Part shown: piece by piece, positions 1 through 10,498 of the stretch
Layout of the letters: each line of letters begins with the position of its first letter
Numbering within the stretch: position 1 is the first letter of the stretch
NCBI GenBank assembly: GCA_003415625.1
Contig: PYIU01000009.1
Location: 248,001 to 312,000, forward strand
Length of the DNA: 64,000 nucleotides
Origin: Aquanectria penicillioides
Lineage: Eukaryota; Ascomycota; Sordariomycetes; Hypocreales; Nectriaceae
Direction of reading: 5' to 3'
Position numbers and translations under genes: made by a program
The notes under the pieces: model-generated
Seen by the model: the letters and a program-made list of their open reading frames with translations, nothing else
Databases searched by the model: none
What the model was told of the DNA's origin: nothing

Positions 1-1560
1 TAAAAGGTTATTATATAATAAGCTAAAAGGGAATTAATTATTAAACTTTTAAAAATAAATATTAAATTATTTTAAAGCTATTTAATCCTTAAGGCAATAG
101 CTATTAAATAAGTCTACCTTTACTATTAGGCCCTTAATTGCCTTACTATCTTTTAGCTAATAATTTAATTAAATACTATTAAATTTATAAATATTAAATA
201 ATAAATAGATTTCTTATTAAAATTAGTAAGTTTACTAAAGTTATTATTACTTTAAGTAATAATAAAGAAGAAGGTTTTAAATAAGCCTTAAATTGCTAAA
301 GTTAAAGCATTAAAGCAATTTGCCTTTATAGTTTATGCCTTAAGTTTAAGACTTTTGCCCTTAAATTTACTATTAAGCCTAAATTAATAATTAAATTTGC
401 CTAGCCCCTATATAAATTGCCTATTAGCTTATTAACTTATATAAGCATTATTTAATTAAGTGCATTTAAAAAAGAAATTTAAATTAACTAAAATATATTT
501 ATTTATTTTAATGCATTTAATTAAATATTTATTAACTCTTTAGGTAAAGGGTAAGTAATTAAATTAATTTAATTAATTTAATAAATACCTTTATTTAAGT
601 TAGCTATTTTATAGTAATTTAATTAAATAGATTTAAATTTGCTTACTATTAAAAGTAATAAATAGAGTTTTTATAAGCGCTTTATACTACCTTTATTAGT
701 TTCTTAATTAATTAAGTATATAGTAAAAAAAGGGAGTTATACTATAATTGCTAATACTATAATTAAAAATATTATTAATACTGCTATTTAAACTTAATAA
801 AGTAATTATAACCTAAATTATATTACTTTTACTAAAAGAAAGATAACTATTAGAATTAAATAAATAAATTTACCTTAAATTAATTAATAGGCTATTCTTA
901 AACTCCTTTAAATAAAGAGCTAAATCTTTTATATATTAAAAGAGTTAATCTTAATAAATTAATAGAATAAAATTATAATTACTATTTATAAGCTATTTAA
1001 ACCTTTAATTTCTATTTATTAATTTTATATTAATTAATACTGCAATTAGAAATTGTATTATAAAAAAGGTAATAGTAAAGTTAAAATAAAGAGATTAAGT
1101 ATTAAAAGCAAAATAAATTATAAAGAGAGATAATAATAGATTAAATAATAGATTATAGATATAAAGCATTTAATTAAATGCTTCCTTTAAGATTTTCTTT
1201 ATATTTAAATAGATTAAGCTTAAAGTTTTCCTTTTATATTATGCCTTTAATTTACTTAAAAATAAGCATTAAGGCATTAAAAAGGAATAAATTAAAGTTT
1301 AAAGTAATATATATTAATCTATTATTAAATTAATTAAAAAGATAAAAAGGACTTTAAAGATATAGAAAATAAATAAATAGTTTTCTTTAATTAATTTTTA
1401 TTTTTAAAATTCTAAATTCCTTGCATTTAGACTTTATTAAAGTCCTAATATAGCCCTTTATAATATTACTTTATTTATAACTTTTTGCCCTATTTTCTTT
1501 CTTTCTTTTCTTTAAGGGATACTTTAAAGCATTCAATTAAATGCTTTAATACTCTTTTAA
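1..1560. repeat. AT-rich, RIP-degraded repeat block
   Basis: The stretch is almost entirely A and T, rich in TAA, TTA and ATTA words, with few C or G and no long open frame. Its right part aligns with a GC-normal copy at 10925-11293, and the differences are overwhelmingly C-to-T and G-to-A, which is the signature of repeat-induced point mutation. It is therefore most likely a mutated transposon that continues off the left edge of the window. The transposon class cannot be read from what is left. The RIP reading is inferred from base composition plus the comparison of the two copies. Confidence 0.85.
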
Positions 1561-1680
1561 GTTGTTTGCAGCTGCTTGGGAAGGCTATTTGGTCTTCAAC
1601 CGAACCTGCTTACCCTATACCCTTCTGGGTGGGGTGTGTGTTTTGGCCAGTGTCCCTATCCACTAACACACTACTTTATA
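1300..1680 (+). repeat. Dispersed repeat, RIP-mutated copy 1
   Basis: About 380 bp match 10925-11293 in the same orientation. The left two thirds differ mainly by C-to-T and G-to-A changes. The right end, from about 1570, is nearly unchanged and both copies share the words CTTACCCTATACCCTTCTGG and GTTTTGGCCAGTGTCC. The short open frames here (for example 1485-1712) are part of the repeat and not credible genes. It could be a long terminal repeat or the tail of a longer element; no terminal inverted repeat was seen. Confidence 0.8.
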
Positions 1681-3796
1681 AGCCACCTCGGACCTCCACC
1701 GCGATTCACTAGTCATTCTTCCGATGACCCATCTCGAAATGGCCCCCCCACGGGGTTAGTGCATTCGAGTCCACTCCAGTTCCTCATCTAGTCCACGTCG
1801 AGGCCGACTAAACCCCGGAAAAGCGCTCGTCGGATGTCCTCCGCTTCACCGTGCTCGTCACGTTACTGGATATTTTCCACTACCCCACACTCGCACTTCG
1901 GCACTGTCCCATGGGGTTGGATTGTAGTTCGCCCTCCAACACGCGGCCACATCTGACGAAATCTGGGTTGATATGCAAGATAGAGACCAATATGCTTTCC
2001 CTGTTGCCGCCTTGTCGAAACCAGTAGCTCGGATTTGGTCTATCGGCTCTTTCCAGCGTTCATCACATCATCGTACACTCAAAGCTGGCGAGACGATGCA
2101 TTTGTCCACCAGCATCATAATTGAACCTGGCTCCGCACTTCTGCTAGAATTTCCAAAAAAAACAGTCAGCTGGAAGATGCGGAATCTTGATGTCTGCGCC
2201 ATGACTTAGTCCTCGTAGTGAGTGATGAGAGGCGAGCGAGGAAGACAGCTGGAAAATTTTGTTGTATGAAGTCTACTTGGAAACTTACCCAAATTGAAAA
2301 CTGACCACAGAATCTTTGTTCTGATTTTGAGTCTTTGTAATTGAGCAAAAGGGACCTTGGCTAGCGACGTTTTCTTGTGCACCTGAAGCTATTCAATGGA
2401 TTCTAGTCTCTGTTTTTGCTGACCTTTTTTTTCCCTTCCTTTTTCTTTCCCTTTTTGGGTATCTCATCGCTTTAAATTAGCTGTGCAGGGGTCTGGCACT
2501 TTGTTTGAGCCACATTTTGCAGGTAAGATTTAAAGTGGTGGTCGTCAATTTCAAACCAACCATTCTCCAAGTTAGATGACCGCCATCTTGGATAAATACC
2601 TAGAGGGAAAGATGAACCAATTCTGTTGATTAGCCGTTAAATTGGTCAAACTTCAAGAAATTGAAGCAAAAATGTCTCTGATCGGGCACCCTTTTTTGAT
2701 GATATAGATGTGTTTAAAGTTTGGACTGATCCCCACAGCAGATCTACCCTAAAACAACATACTTTTCGATCAAACTCTGAATAAGAACTGAACATATACG
2801 ATCCAAAAATATGTGGAGAGAAAATGCATTACCGATCTATAGGTTGACTAGGTCGCGAGCTTCCGCATGTGACCAGATTCGTCTCAATAGGGTAGCCACC
2901 TAAATGCAACTCTGTTCATCAAACAATCAATTAACCGAAATGTTGGTTCATCCCTTCGTCTGTTACATGTTTAATTGCTCTCCTAGCAAATAGCAAGAGC
3001 ATTTCCAACAAACATAGCAGGAAGAACCGCACAGGGCTGGCGGACTTCAGCCAGATCTCAGAATTCGGGATCTGCATGTTGCGGGGAATGCTCATGCGGG
3101 GAATATCTGGGGCCGTCCCAATTGGGATGGAGCTACGCGAGACGGCATATTTGTGTCCATCAATCACGACGCTCAACAGACGGATCGGCACCAGGGTAGG
3201 TGTCAACAATGTGAAGTTTGATTACTTTTATGGCCTGACGCATGTTGCTTTTCAACTATCACTCGGCTTTCGATCCTGTATGAGCCCGTACCGAACCCGC
3301 AAACCCCTCAAATTTTACTACACCTAGATACCGAAGAAGGCCTTGATAGGTGGATTGACTATACGCCAGGTGAGGTGACGGAAAATCTACTCGCTGCATG
3401 CAGCTTCTCCAAACACCTGTCGGTGGATTTCGTCGCCGTTTCTTATGCATAGGGAAATACCTAGACTGTGATTTTCAATATCCCTGTAAATGTAACTTTA
3501 TTGCCCCCCAACCGCTAACGCGGTACCTCTAAAAGACTTGATTTATTCGAGACCATACGCCTCTTGATATGTTCTGACTTAATAGGGCAGGCTTCTGAGT
3601 TGTACTGAGCTGCAAGGTACCAGAGGGAATTGTAACCGAACTCGGCTATCATCATGTGAGCAATCATGATTTCTGGTCTGGTCGTGGTCCGTCAGGTCTA
3701 TAAAGCTGACCCCATTTCACCCCGTATTCAATGGTTTGTCGCGGTTCACCTCCCCCTCAGCCCTAGTGGAGCCTTTATAGATTGAAAAAGATCAAG
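1681..3796. other. Intergenic, no recognisable gene
   Basis: Ordinary base composition returns here. Short open frames on both strands (1973-2209 plus, 2931-3209 minus, 3061-3450 plus) have no recognisable motif and are not credible as genes. A pyrimidine-rich stretch lies at about 2424-2456. The last 150 bases are the likely promoter and leader of the downstream pectinase gene. Confidence 0.6.
3698..3705 (+). promoter_or_regulatory. TATA-like box of the GH28 gene
   Basis: CTATAAAG lies about 95 bp upstream of the ATG at 3797, a plausible position for a fungal TATA element with a short leader. Assignment rests on position and sequence only. Confidence 0.4.
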
Positions 3797-5334
3797 ATGA
3801 AACCCTTCGCTCTTCTTTCAGTTTTGTCCCTGGTCGCAGTCGACTTGGTCGCCGCTCTTGAAATCCCTGCTGGGGTTCCACGAAGTGTTACCGAGTTCCG
3901 TCGCAAGCATCCTTACACTTCACCAACTCTGAATCACCGCAAGAAGATTACGATTCGGTCTTCCAAGAATGACACCGATGACATCTCTGCTGAGTTTGTC
4001 AAGGGTTTGAAGAAGGCTAACCGAGGTGGAACCCTTTACCTCCCCGAAGGGCACACATATATCATTGGAAAGCCATTGGATCTTACATGGCTTGATGATA
4101 TTCATATCCACTTGGAGGGAGAGATCAAGTTCACCAATGACACCAGCTACTGGCAGGCCAATGCCTTTACTCACCCTTTCCAGGTAAGCGATGTTGGTTC
4201 TTCCTTTCGATCAATTTCTAACTCGCAACCGCAGAACTCCATCATGTTTTGGAAGTGGGGCGGCAAGAACATCAAGATCTACGGCGAGGGAGTCTTGAAC
4301 GGAAACGGACAGCGGTGGTGGAACGAGTTCTCGGGGCTTGAGATTCTCGATCCTGACAATGACTACTTGCGCCCAATTCTTTTCTATGCACAGAATGCAA
4401 CTGGCCTGGAGATTGATGGTATTCACTTCAAGGATTCCCCCTGCTGGACTAACTTTATTGTTACCTGTAAGCAACTTCCTGCCTTTATCACTTGCTGAAC
4501 CGGGCTAACATAGGCACAGCCAAGGATATTTCTTTCCGCGACGTCATCTGCACTGCTCAATCCAACAACGCCACAATTGAACCAAAGAACACTGATTTCT
4601 TTGATTCGCTGAATGTTGAACACGTAACCGTGGAGCGAGCTTGGGTCAACATTGGTGATGATTGCTTCTCTCCTAAGAGCAACGCTACTGATATTCACGT
4701 CAACACCATGTACTGCAACGGTATGGGCAAGCTAATATCGAATTTTATTGTCATATATTAACACGACTTAGGAACTCATGGTCAATCGATGGGCTCCATC
4801 GGCCAGTACTCTGGAGAAAAGTCCTTCATCCAAGATGTCGTCATTGAAAACGTCTGGATGCTGAACGGACAACACGGTGCCCGACTCAAGACTTGGGCTG
4901 GCGAGAGCATTGGCTACGGCTTCATCGACAACGTGACCTTCCGCAATTTCTGGAACGGCGCCAACGAATACACAGCCTTCCTTGATTCGTGCTACTTCAA
5001 CATTGGCTCTGAGAAGTGCGCTACATACCCCTCCAAGGTCAACATCAGCAACATTCTCTTCCAGAACTTTACAGGATATACATCCGGAAAGTATGGTCGC
5101 GCTGTTGCCAAGCTGACATGCAGCACGAGCGAGGATGCTGTTTGCGAGAACATCAAATTCGAAAACTTCAATGTCACAAGCCCTTGTGGAACCCCTGTGA
5201 TCATTTGCGACGGTGTTTCTGACATTGGCGTGGATTGTGTGAGCGTGACTAGCGAGGAGGGTATTGCTGCTTTGGCAGATAAGTGTACCGTCCCGTTGGC
5301 AACGGCTAGCCCATTCAAGGTGCGCGATTATTAG
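3797..5334 (+). CDS. Secreted exo-polygalacturonase-type GH28 enzyme
   Basis: Glycoside hydrolase family 28 enzyme expected to hydrolyse alpha-1,4-galacturonosyl links of pectin outside the cell. I place the start at ATG 3797, which opens a hydrophobic signal peptide (MKPFALLSVLSLVAVDLVAA). Introns are 4184-4234, about 4467-4513 (an alternative acceptor is at 4519) and 4721-4771. The spliced product is about 462 aa, normal for the family. The catalytic motifs are visible: NTD in KNTDFFD, DD in NIGDDCFSPK, the His in GTHGQSMGS (rebuilt across intron 3, which confirms that splice) and RLK in ARLKTW. Many N-x-S/T sites fit secretion. The THGQSMGS form instead of GHG points to the exo-acting branch; xylogalacturonan hydrolase is an alternative within the same family. 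The gene looks intact. Confidence 0.92.
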
Positions 5335-5876
5335 ATGGCTCTCAAGGAAGAGATCATTCAAAAAATCAAGGAAGGGTAAATAGCAGGAGTGTTTTGGGGG
5401 GTTCAATTCTAGTACAAATTTAGATGACTGTTATACAAATTTGAAGATGTTGAATTTGGAGCCAAAGCGTATCTCGAATCAATCGATAAAGAAATTAGCA
5501 ATGAAAGATCACTACGGAGACCTAGCGATGACTCTTGTTCTGGAATAGAGGATAAACTCTGGCATATGATATTGTTCATTCTGAAGTTTGGAAGGGGCAT
5601 ATGCGTCAATAATGTGACCAGGCACTCTGGACACTCAGCTCCACGCACTGTGATGTTTTGGTCAACAATGGCAAATATTCGATGCAACCTCGAGTTTGGG
5701 TAAAGATAACCATCGGAATATGGAAACCAGGTGTGGAAACCGCAGACTTGGTACGGAAAAGCAGGGATCGGGAATGGTTCCGAATCGTGCTCGGCAACAG
5801 ATCCGATCTTTGAGATCCCGAGTTTATAAGACTCGAAAATGACCCCGCACATTCACCAACGTACTCAGAACAGTAG
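5335..5876. other. Intergenic between pectinase and cupin genes
   Basis: This holds the 3' flank of the pectinase gene and the promoter of the cupin gene. Two overlapping minus-strand open frames (5409-5852 and 5606-5893) have no recognisable motif and no splice support, so I do not call a gene. Confidence 0.5.
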
Positions 5877-6615
5877 ATGAACCTTGCAAGCAAAATTTTT
5901 TCTCAGTTCACAATGAAGTCAAATATGGTGGAGCCTGAAACTTACTTTGTCAATCGGACTCGGCATTGTCCAAACTCGAGTCGTCCAATTCTCGTATACA
6001 GACAGGTGTTGCGAGATACGACCCCTGAAAATATTCTAGCCACAATTGAGCCAAATGGCTGGTTGAAGGGAGGTCAGTGGAAGCCGGTAGTCGAAGATGT
6101 AATGACACCGCATTTCCACTGCGCTTCGCATGAATGCTATGGCATCATCAAAGGTAGTGCTCGATATCTCCTTGGAAGATCTCTAGAAGACGGCGAATAC
6201 AATGAAGAGGGACAACCGAATGGATTAGATCTTGAAGTTCGCGTTGGGGATGTCTTTGTCCTACCGGTAAGTCTAAAGTTCTAGAACAAATGCATTCGCC
6301 GGTTCTGAGAGTATTAGACAGGGGTAAGCCACTGTGTGGTTGGTTCAGAAGGAGGGTATGAATTCATCGGGCTTTATCCAGAGGTAAGAATCAGCCTTGT
6401 CTCGACAGATGAACCTGCTCATGTGTTACGAATAGGGCATCGACATTGATGGCTTCAGATATGACATGAATTATTGCAATAATTCTCCCGATAAGGTGAA
6501 AGAGTTGAGACATAAGGCGGAAGCAGCACCTGTCCCTGAACTTGATCCATTATACGGTGCTGGTGGACCACTGCCAAGAATATGGGGAATGAGTCGCGGA
6601 ACCCATAACGCTTGA
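5877..6615 (+). CDS. Cupin-domain protein
   Basis: Small single-cupin protein of 211 aa after removing introns 6267-6317 and 6384-6435. Cupin motif 1 is PHFHCASHECYGIIKG (H-x-H-x4-E with a following G). Motif 2 is GDVFVLPTGVSHCVVG (G-D-x4-P-x-G-x2-H) and is restored only when intron 1 ends at the TAG at 6315-6317, which fixes that acceptor; the downstream CAG would create a stop. The metal-binding His and Glu are present. The start could be ATG 5877 or the in-frame ATG 5913. Related fungal proteins are mostly uncharacterised, and substrate and role are unknown. The neighbour on the right is a broken amadoriase on the other strand, so no functional partnership can be claimed. Confidence 0.82.
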
Positions 6616-6753
6616 GCAGGGCTATTCACAAGGATTATTTTCTAGAACCAGGTGGAGTACAGAATTTTGTATTTAATAGGCCATCCAAAGAGGAAACGGT
6701 TATACCTTGCTACCAGGCTCTGCTATATGTGTCCACCCCTCTACTACAGCTTT

Positions 6754-8030
6754 CTACAGGTCAATGACATTATTATCCGTCCCAAATCTATCCAACGGGT
6801 CATCGCCCCAAAAGTCTGGGACAGTCCCTGGTCGCCACCGCCAAAACTTGGCGAATCTAGGCTCGAGGTTTCCTTCTATGCAAGCCAAAATGAATCTACC
6901 AATGGATAGAATTTGCGTGAATCCCATGTCCGAGTCTCCAGATGCAATGACAAGGGAGGGATGCTGAGGATGATATGTAATTAGATAGTTTCTATCCCGG
7001 GTATCGGCACAACAGCATATTCTTGCATGCACCAAGGGCCGGTCTGCAAGTTGAGGCATGATGTCCTAGAACAGGCGCCACATTTGTATTTCAGACTCAA
7101 TTGATACTTGATATTTTGCAAATGGCACCGAAGTTGGTCTGTCTGAGCCTGGTTCATCTGGCTCCATAAAGAAACCTCTTTCAACGTTGAACAGCAAAAG
7201 AAGGTTCTTGTAGAGGTTGAATTCTTCGGGAGTCATCTGCATGTGACCAAGGGACCAGGTGGATGGCCTAACTGATTCTCAAAATCTAGAAAAAAAGGCG
7301 CTGAGGCGCCAGCAGTCAAGATGACTCGGTCAGCGAGATGCTCGAGACCGTCTGCGGTCTTGGCACCACACACGTCTCCCTCAGCGTGGATGAGGCTGAC
7401 TACTTTTCCTTCTGGAAAGCCAGCAATAAACTTGGCGCCCAGCCTCTTGGCCTGGTTATATGCAGATTCAACGGCCTTTCGGGGATGCACCCAGCCACAC
7501 CCTTCGGACTTGTAGTAGCTGGTCCAATCGGGAAATCCTCCTGTCAGGACACCAGGGGGCATGGTGTTCCAAAAGTGTTGGGCTGTTGATAATTTGGTGA
7601 AGTGGTCCATTTGAGAACCTACCTCGTCCTCCACGACATGTTTTAAACCCTCTACGCTAGAGGCGGCAATGATTAGGCCGGTTTCGCGATAGTAGGGAGA
7701 GACAACGGGGTCTGTGTTCCAGCCTTTGCCGACCGCGGCGAGAATGGCCTGCTTAACCGATTCTTCATCATCGCCGTCAGTTGGGGGGGGTTTTGGAGTT
7801 AGTATGGATCAGAAAAGGGTAGTATTACTAAATAAATACCAGTCTCAGCAATCTTGTTTACATCGTTTCCTGTAGAATTAGCAGACGGAATGGGGTGGCT
7901 GTCCAGGACAGTCACATTGGCGTATCCACGACGGGTAAGGCGGAGCGCGGTTGAGCAGCCCCAAGTGGCTCCCCTGACGATTAGAATTTTGGAGTCGCTG
8001 CGAAAATTGGATGGAATTTTGAAAACAATG
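6754..8030 (-). pseudogene. Broken fructosyl amino-acid oxidase (amadoriase)
   Basis: Minus-strand relic of an FAD-dependent fructosyl-amine oxidase of the DAO fold, which would deglycate Amadori compounds. Recognisable parts in order: N-terminal Rossmann segment ending NVTVLDSHPIPSANSTGND, then DPVVSPYYRETGLIIAAS, GCGWVHPRKAVESAYNQAK, FFLDFENQLG, ERGFFMEPDE, MPQLADRP and the C-terminal LDRFGTDNNVIDL. Lesions: no ATG at the expected start; the FAD GxGxxG motif reads VRGATWG; the first intron lacks a good acceptor in the expected place; a frameshift sits near 7240-7250; about 25 residues are missing after MEPDE; and an in-frame TAG precedes DIMPQLADRP at about 7060. These make it non-functional. 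A single open frame (7233-7634) covers only the middle. Confidence 0.85.
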
Positions 8031-8731
8031 CCAATGCAAGGATCAAACGGACGCAGAGCAACGTTTTGAGTAGCAATACGCCTTCTTACTCAGAGATGTG
8101 TAAATGTCAAGGGAAAACTGGCGAAACTTGAGGACAGGCTGTGATCCCAGATTGAGATGAAGGGTGTAATGAACGGCTGAAATTTAATTGAATTATCATC
8201 TACACTCACGGGCAGGAAATATGTTCCGCAAGTAATATTGCTTCAATCTCCGCGTCTCGTCGTCGTGGTGTTGCCGCGGCATGGAAGGTCCAGCCGACGA
8301 GCAATGCGGGGCACCTGCCGTTATCTGCCACGAACAGGATGTCGATGGAAGGCGCCACGGGCAGTTTTAGCGCACTTTGCTTGATCACTGCAAAACTAGC
8401 CACTCACGGGGCGGTGGCGTGCAGCAATGACGGAGTGCGTCAGGTGATTGCGTGATAGCGAGACCAGCAAGGCAAGACCCATAACACAGTGGACCTGCCG
8501 CCCGCAAGCCGTTAACTGGCTGCTCTGGTCCGGAGATAATTGATTTTTGTGCGCTTCGTCCGGCTCAAGCCGCCGTGTCTCACCCACGCTTCGGCCGCTC
8601 TTGATGCGCTCCACGCCGCTGAGCTCACGGGTCACTCTTGGGCTGCTGAACCGAATCAAGTCCAATCGAGCTGAAGTTAGGGGTTCTTCTTTCTCTAGGT
8701 ACTTGAGCCCTGCTGGAACTGCACTGTCTCC
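8031..8731. other. Intergenic, divergent promoter region
   Basis: Lies between the broken amadoriase (minus) and the Zn2Cys6 gene (plus). Small minus-strand frames (8206-8403, 8396-8884) show no motif, and the second overlaps the regulator antisense. No regulatory site was recognised. Confidence 0.5.
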
Positions 8732-10415
8732 ATGCCCCGTCGAGCGGCCGCCGATCGCTCCGGTCCTGTCCGCCACCGCACGCGCACCGGCTGCTTGACA
8801 TGCCGAACCCGCAAGATCAAGTGCGATGAGCAGAAGCCGCGCTGCCAAAACTGCACAAACCGCGGGCTTCGGTGCGAGCGTCATGTCCAGCTCAAGTGGG
8901 AGGCTGAGTTCGTTGCCCGGGGCTTAGCATTTGGCCGCGTCGGCGTCTGGACAAAGGACGCCGGAGACCAGCCACAGAACAACCGACACCCTTCAGACGG
9001 CCCCGTCAGCTTATTACAGCGTTTCCCACACATTTCTCCACATCACTTTATCAACTTGGTCTGCGCTGATTTCGACCCGGAGCCAGTTGATAGACGGGAA
9101 TACCTTGCCGAGGACGCAGAGACCAGCCACACTGACAGTTTTGCTTTGGTTGCTACAGCCCGGCCTCGGCCTACAATCACATTTACGTCTTCTCTAGCGC
9201 CGTATCTAAGGCTTGATGGCCTTGATTATGGCCTTTTCGACTACTATCTGCATCGACTATGTCCCCTGACTATGCCATCAGGATGCATCACCTCCCCATT
9301 TGCCAACCTGGTCGCCCCCCTGTTCGCCTCGGGCGGCCGTGATTACATACTATTTGCTGTCATGGCGCTAGCAGCTCGCCATCGAAGCCTCAGTGACCCC
9401 AAATGGTCTCGGGCCGCGATAACTTTGAAAGGAAAAGTCCTATCAGCCATGCGACAACGAATTGGACCTCCGGGAATCGCCACCGAAATCCTCTCAGATG
9501 CGCAGATACCAGTCGCAATGATGCTTTTGTGTCTTGATGAGATTCTAGATAGTTGCGATCATCGTTGGGTTATTCACATGAGAGCTGGTCAGGACTTTAT
9601 AAGGCAACGGCGACGGATGCTGCTGGGCCCTGACAACAGCACCGAGAACGACCAACTCGTCCGGTTTGCAGAACGCTTTTTTCGCATACCAGGATGTTAT
9701 CAGCAGAACTGCTTGCGGAAATGCTCCAATTTTTGGCCTAGAATATTGGCAAACCCCAAATAACGAGCTGGGATACGACATATGGACAGGATGCAGTCCG
9801 GCATTAACGTCTCTGGTTTTCAGAATAACCGAGTTAGCGCGGGCACGAGACCGAGATGATATTTCCTCGTATGATTTTGAGGAACAATCAAAGCTCTTAG
9901 GCGAAGAGCTGATGATGATTGATACCGAGGGCACAGCCTTCGGTATCGACGAGACTATGAAGCGTTGCGAAGCCCTGAAAAAGGCATCCGTGGATCTCTA
10001 TTATCACTGCCTCGTGAAAAGTGCGACGCCCAAGACACCACGAGTAGCCGAATTAACCGAGCATATCTTGATCGAAATCTCTCATCTCGTTGAATCCGGC
10101 TGTGTTGCAGGCCTTGTGTTCCCGCTCTTCACAGCAGCAGTGGAGCTAGATCCCCTAGACGACGAGCCGAAATACCGCACAAAGCTGGCAGGCGATATGG
10201 TGTCTGGAAGAAGACTGGTGCTGGAAATATTAGATAGCATGTCCGGGGCAGCGCTTACAAACGTTGCACGAACCGCAGCTGTCATCCGCAAGGTCTGGAG
10301 AATGCGTGACCTTCATCAATGCTGTGAGGATGCGGCCGGTACAGCCGATGCAAAACAACGCAACGACTGGCACATATATGTCAACCCATACAGTCTGAAC
10401 ATAAGTCTAGCCTAA
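8732..10415 (+). CDS. Zn2Cys6 transcription factor with a frameshift
   Basis: Nuclear DNA-binding regulator. The zinc cluster lies at residues about 20-50 (CLTCRTRKIKCDEQKPRCQNC...C), directly after a basic N-terminus, followed by a fungal transcription-factor domain of the Fungal_trans_2 type. No intron is needed. The frame breaks at a run of six T at 9677-9682: reading five T continues RFAERFFAYQDVISRTACG and joins the second frame, which runs to 10415. With six T the protein stops at 9763 after about 343 residues and loses the C-terminal half. This is either a true disabling indel or a homopolymer sequencing error. The neighbours on both sides are pseudogenes, which makes real decay plausible. 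Regulatory target unknown. Confidence 0.82.
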
Positions 10416-10498
10416 TCCATTATACCTTGTTAGACCAAATCGCCTAAGAGCACCATGTAACTGAAAACCGACCATCTCATGCTTCACTCAAGTCGTCA

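Noticed and set aside
1485..1791. Two short plus-strand open frames inside the left repeat
   Set aside because: They lie within repeat copy 1; the equivalent frames in copy 2 are not conserved as protein, and the ends do not correspond to any known domain.
5409..5893. Minus-strand open frames of 95-147 codons behind the pectinase gene
   Set aside because: They overlap each other in different frames, show no motif and have no splice or promoter support.
5877..6615. Cupin protein as the missing ring-cleavage dioxygenase of the cluster
   Set aside because: It lies 6 kb outside the motif-bearing block, has no cluster motif in its promoter and is a single-domain cupin without dioxygenase-specific features.
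8396..8884. Minus-strand 162-codon frame upstream of the Zn2Cys6 gene
   Set aside because: It is antisense to the zinc cluster coding sequence and has low-complexity Ala/Arg-rich content from GC-rich DNA.
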